This document shows, piece by piece, positions 5,617 to 6,579 of a stretch of DNA of 6,579 nucleotides. Made by a program: the position numbers and the translations under genes. How positions within the stretch are numbered: the first letter of the stretch is position 1; each line of letters begins with the position of its first letter. The notes below the pieces were generated by a model. That model had not been told where the DNA came from. It made no database searches and saw only the letters and a list, made by a program, of their open reading frames with translations. Source of the stretch: Candidatus Campbellbacteria bacterium CG10_big_fil_rev_8_21_14_0_10_35_52 (lineage in GTDB: Bacteria; Patescibacteriota; Minisyncoccia; Phycocordibacterales; UBA2163); assembly GCA_002778715.1 (NCBI GenBank), contig PFAA01000031.1, positions 20,368-26,946 on the forward strand. Reading direction: 5' to 3'.

Positions 5617-5690
5617 TGGCTGCGGGGTTAGGACTCGAACCTAAATGACAACATCCAGAGTGTTGTATCCTACTATTAGATGACCCCGTA
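5617..5690 (-). tRNA. tRNA-Gln (anticodon CTG), CCA encoded
   Basis: The minus strand folds into a 74-base tRNA. The acceptor is TACGGGG/CCCCGCA with discriminator G and encoded CCA. The D stem is ATCT/GGAT (one T-G pair). The anticodon stem CAACA/TGTTG encloses loop CTCTGGA, giving anticodon CTG (5658-5656) for CAG codons. The variable loop is TCAT. The T stem TTAGG/CCTAA has loop TTCGAGT. U1-A72 and G73 are normal features of bacterial tRNA-Gln and support the identity. Two oddities are an A2-C71 mismatch in the acceptor and a short D-loop (AATAGTA) without the usual adjacent GG. The rest of the fold is well kept, so it is probably functional, though a decaying copy cannot be excluded. Confidence 0.9.
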
Positions 5691-5696
5691 ATATTT

Positions 5697-5702
5697 ATTA
5701 TA
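5697..5702 (-). promoter_or_regulatory. -10 element of the tRNA-Gln gene
   Basis: A perfect TATAAT on the minus strand (5702-5697) ends 6 bases before the first tRNA nucleotide. Transcription would begin at or next to the mature 5' end. No clear -35 is seen in the AT-rich DNA upstream. Confidence 0.45.
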
Positions 5703-5844
5703 TTATCATATTTGGAATAATTTCTAAATTCTAAATTATAACTTTCACGAAAAATAAAGCGTTTTTTGTTGTATCTTTAGTTAAATTAAAATGGTGCGTG
5801 ATTTCAGCGATAGCAGATTTTCGACACCTTTTTATTTTAATACT
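5703..5844. other. Non-coding spacer between tRNA-Gln and the surface-protein gene
   Basis: AT-rich DNA with no open frame of convincing length on either strand. Apart from the tRNA -10 element at its left and the hairpin repeat at its right, I see no defined structure. Confidence 0.5.
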
Positions 5845-5869
5845 AAAAAGGGTACCTGACCCCCTTTTT
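5845..5869. repeat. REP-like hairpin, copy 2; likely terminator of the surface-protein gene
   Basis: AAAAAGGG (5845-5852) and CCCTTTTT (5862-5869) form an 8-base perfect stem around TACCTGACC. The hairpin is A/T-flanked on both sides, so it can act as a factor-independent terminator in either direction. On the minus strand it lies 33 bases beyond the TAA of the surface-protein frame. Positions 5846-5863 are identical to 5462-5479 in the same orientation. Confidence 0.6.
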
Positions 5870-5902
5870 CTGCTTTTCTGTCCTTTTCTTGTACGGTGTT
5901 TA

Positions 5903-6220
5903 TTAGTCTTTCTGACAAACTAAAAATTGAATATAGGGTGCATTTGTACCAACAGTAGTACCAGTATTATTAACGGTAACGCTGGTGGTGGCTGAAGGTG
6001 CCGACCATGATGTTGTCGGTTGGGCCGACCAGGCTGTATTAAGGCGATAGGTATTAATACTTCCTATCAGGCCCGGAGCCTGGATAGGCTCAATCCTATG
6101 AATATGGCTAGGATCAGTGACACCGTGATTGTGTTGTACAACCGCACGATTTTCTCCATTAGTGAGAGCCGTTCCAGTGATCCCTGATAGTGCGCCTCCT
6201 GATTGCAGACCGACCAGGTA
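5903..6220 (-). pseudogene. C-terminal tail-collar-like part of the surface protein, separated by an in-frame TGA
   Basis: Directly after the TGA at 6223-6221, in the same frame, 105 sense codons follow, ending in TAA (5905-5903). The translation opens YLVGLQSGGALSG, continues with TALTNGENRAVVQHNHGVTDPSHIH, and ends APYIQFLVCQKD. It is the natural continuation of the upstream CPSGWSALATAQG segment. This is the layout of tail-collar-like C-terminal modules that I associate with secreted or surface proteins of Parcubacteria. The histidines in QHNHGVTDPSHIH resemble metal-binding positions in tail-fibre/collar proteins, which is an inference. No ATG, GTG or TTG codon occurs in frame in this stretch, so it can only be made by reading through the TGA. 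Absence of further stops suggests a recent mutation, a sequencing error or real read-through. Confidence 0.7.
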
Positions 6221-6579
6221 TCAACCCTGGGCGGTTGCCAGCGCGCTCCAACCGCTCGGGCAGACAGTGTCGTTGAAAAACATTACCGCCTTGCTAGGAA
6301 CGCCTCCACCTATCGGCGCGCTTGAGCAGTTATTGCCGTTCTCGTCGCAATAATACTTTGCTCCTACCGCGCCCTCCACATCAAGCTTTAAGTTTTGCTC
6401 GCCACCAACACTCGGACTCATCGTCCCGATGCCGATATTATCCTGAAAATATCCGTTTCCAAACACAGCAAGAGAGTTTAAGGAAAGTCCTCCGTCTTTC
6501 ACTTGAGCGATTGAGCCGACATTTACAGGCATTGGAGTATTCCCCAAAGGAGGCGTCTGCGTAGGTCCAATCCACGCGG
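6221..6579 (-). CDS. Surface/tail-fibre-like protein, N-terminus beyond right edge, ends at in-frame TGA
   Basis: The frame enters from the right edge and gives 118 codons before TGA (6223-6221). It begins AWIGPTQTPPLGNTPMPVNVGS, then IAQVKDGGLSLNSLAVFGNG, then NIGIGTMSP, KLDVEGAVGAKYYCDENGNNC and finally VMFFNDTVCPSGWSALATAQG. The AW..PT..PP..GN.P.PVNVGS opening, the GIGT.SP motif and the LDV.G segment are hallmarks of large exported tail-fibre-like proteins in Parcubacteria, whose exact role is unknown; adhesion or display on the cell surface is a guess. A signal peptide, if any, lies outside the window. TTG at 6547 could serve as a start but the frame continues upstream, so the gene is treated as partial. 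The DNA is much richer in G+C (53% over 6301-6360) than the gltX region (20% over 1921-1980), hinting at a different history. Confidence 0.7.
   Translation of the reverse strand, partial: AWIGPTQTPPLGNTPMPVNVGSIAQVKDGGLSLNSLAVFGNGYFQDNIGIGTMSPSVGGEQNLKLDVEGAVGAKYYCDENGNNCSSAPIGGGVPSKAVMFFNDTVCPSGWSALATAQG

Noticed and set aside
6221..6223. TGA read as glycine, as in Gracilibacteria and Absconditabacteria
   Set aside because: About 1,600 codons of the four complete genes and the EnvC-like fragment contain no in-frame TGA and use GGN for glycine, so a genome-wide UGA-to-Gly code is unlikely.
6129..6353. 74-codon plus-strand frame, and the 80-codon plus-strand frame at 6322-6564
   Set aside because: Both lie opposite the surface-protein gene, whose translation has recognisable family motifs; these frames do not.
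6221..6547. Separate small gene starting at TTG 6547
   Set aside because: The frame continues upstream to the window edge and the upstream residues (AWIGPTQTPP) belong to the same family pattern, so TTG is internal.

Overview
The window reads as a piece of a compact, AT-rich genome of the Patescibacteria (Candidate Phyla Radiation), most likely a Parcubacteria-type lineage. This is an inference from three things. The genes are short and closely packed, with no recognisable Shine-Dalgarno sequences. The core genes are AT-rich (20% G+C over 1921-1980). The right-edge protein has an architecture I associate with Parcubacteria: an 'AW..PT..PP..GNTP.PVNVGS' segment, an 'NIGIGT.SP' motif, a 'CPSGW' segment and an 'APYIQFLVCQKD' end.

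All recognisable genes lie on the minus strand. From right to left (direction of transcription) they are: a surface/tail-collar-like protein entering from the right edge (6579-5903), interrupted by an in-frame TGA at 6221-6223; a tRNA-Gln(CTG) with encoded CCA (5690-5617); a gene-poor stretch rich in palindromes and hairpins (5616-5160); ftsW (5159-4068), murG (4000-2870) and gltX (2864-1515); a VanY-like M15 peptidase with its own promoter (1452-763); a terminator hairpin (733-709); and the first 186 codons of an EnvC/PcsB-like coiled-coil protein (559-1) that runs off the left edge.

The cell-wall genes make functional sense together. MurG makes lipid II on the cytoplasmic face of the membrane. 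FtsW is the septal glycan polymerase. The M15 enzyme and the EnvC-like protein belong to families that trim peptidoglycan or activate trimming. gltX, the glutamyl-tRNA synthetase, is 5 bases from murG. In organisms without GlnRS it would also load Glu onto a tRNA-Gln such as the one in this window.

The points most worth a second look are these. The EnvC-like protein and FtsW share almost the same N-terminal membrane segment, including a 24-base identical DNA block. The surface gene stays open for 105 codons past its TGA, with no start codon in that stretch. A perfect 22-base palindrome and a degenerate second copy sit beside apparent gene remnants. Two identical 18-base GGGTACCTGACCCC-containing repeats flank the tRNA. 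The tRNA has an unusual D-loop and a mismatched acceptor pair. I found no CRISPR array, no intact transposase, and no recognisable multi-gene defence or novel enzymatic system.
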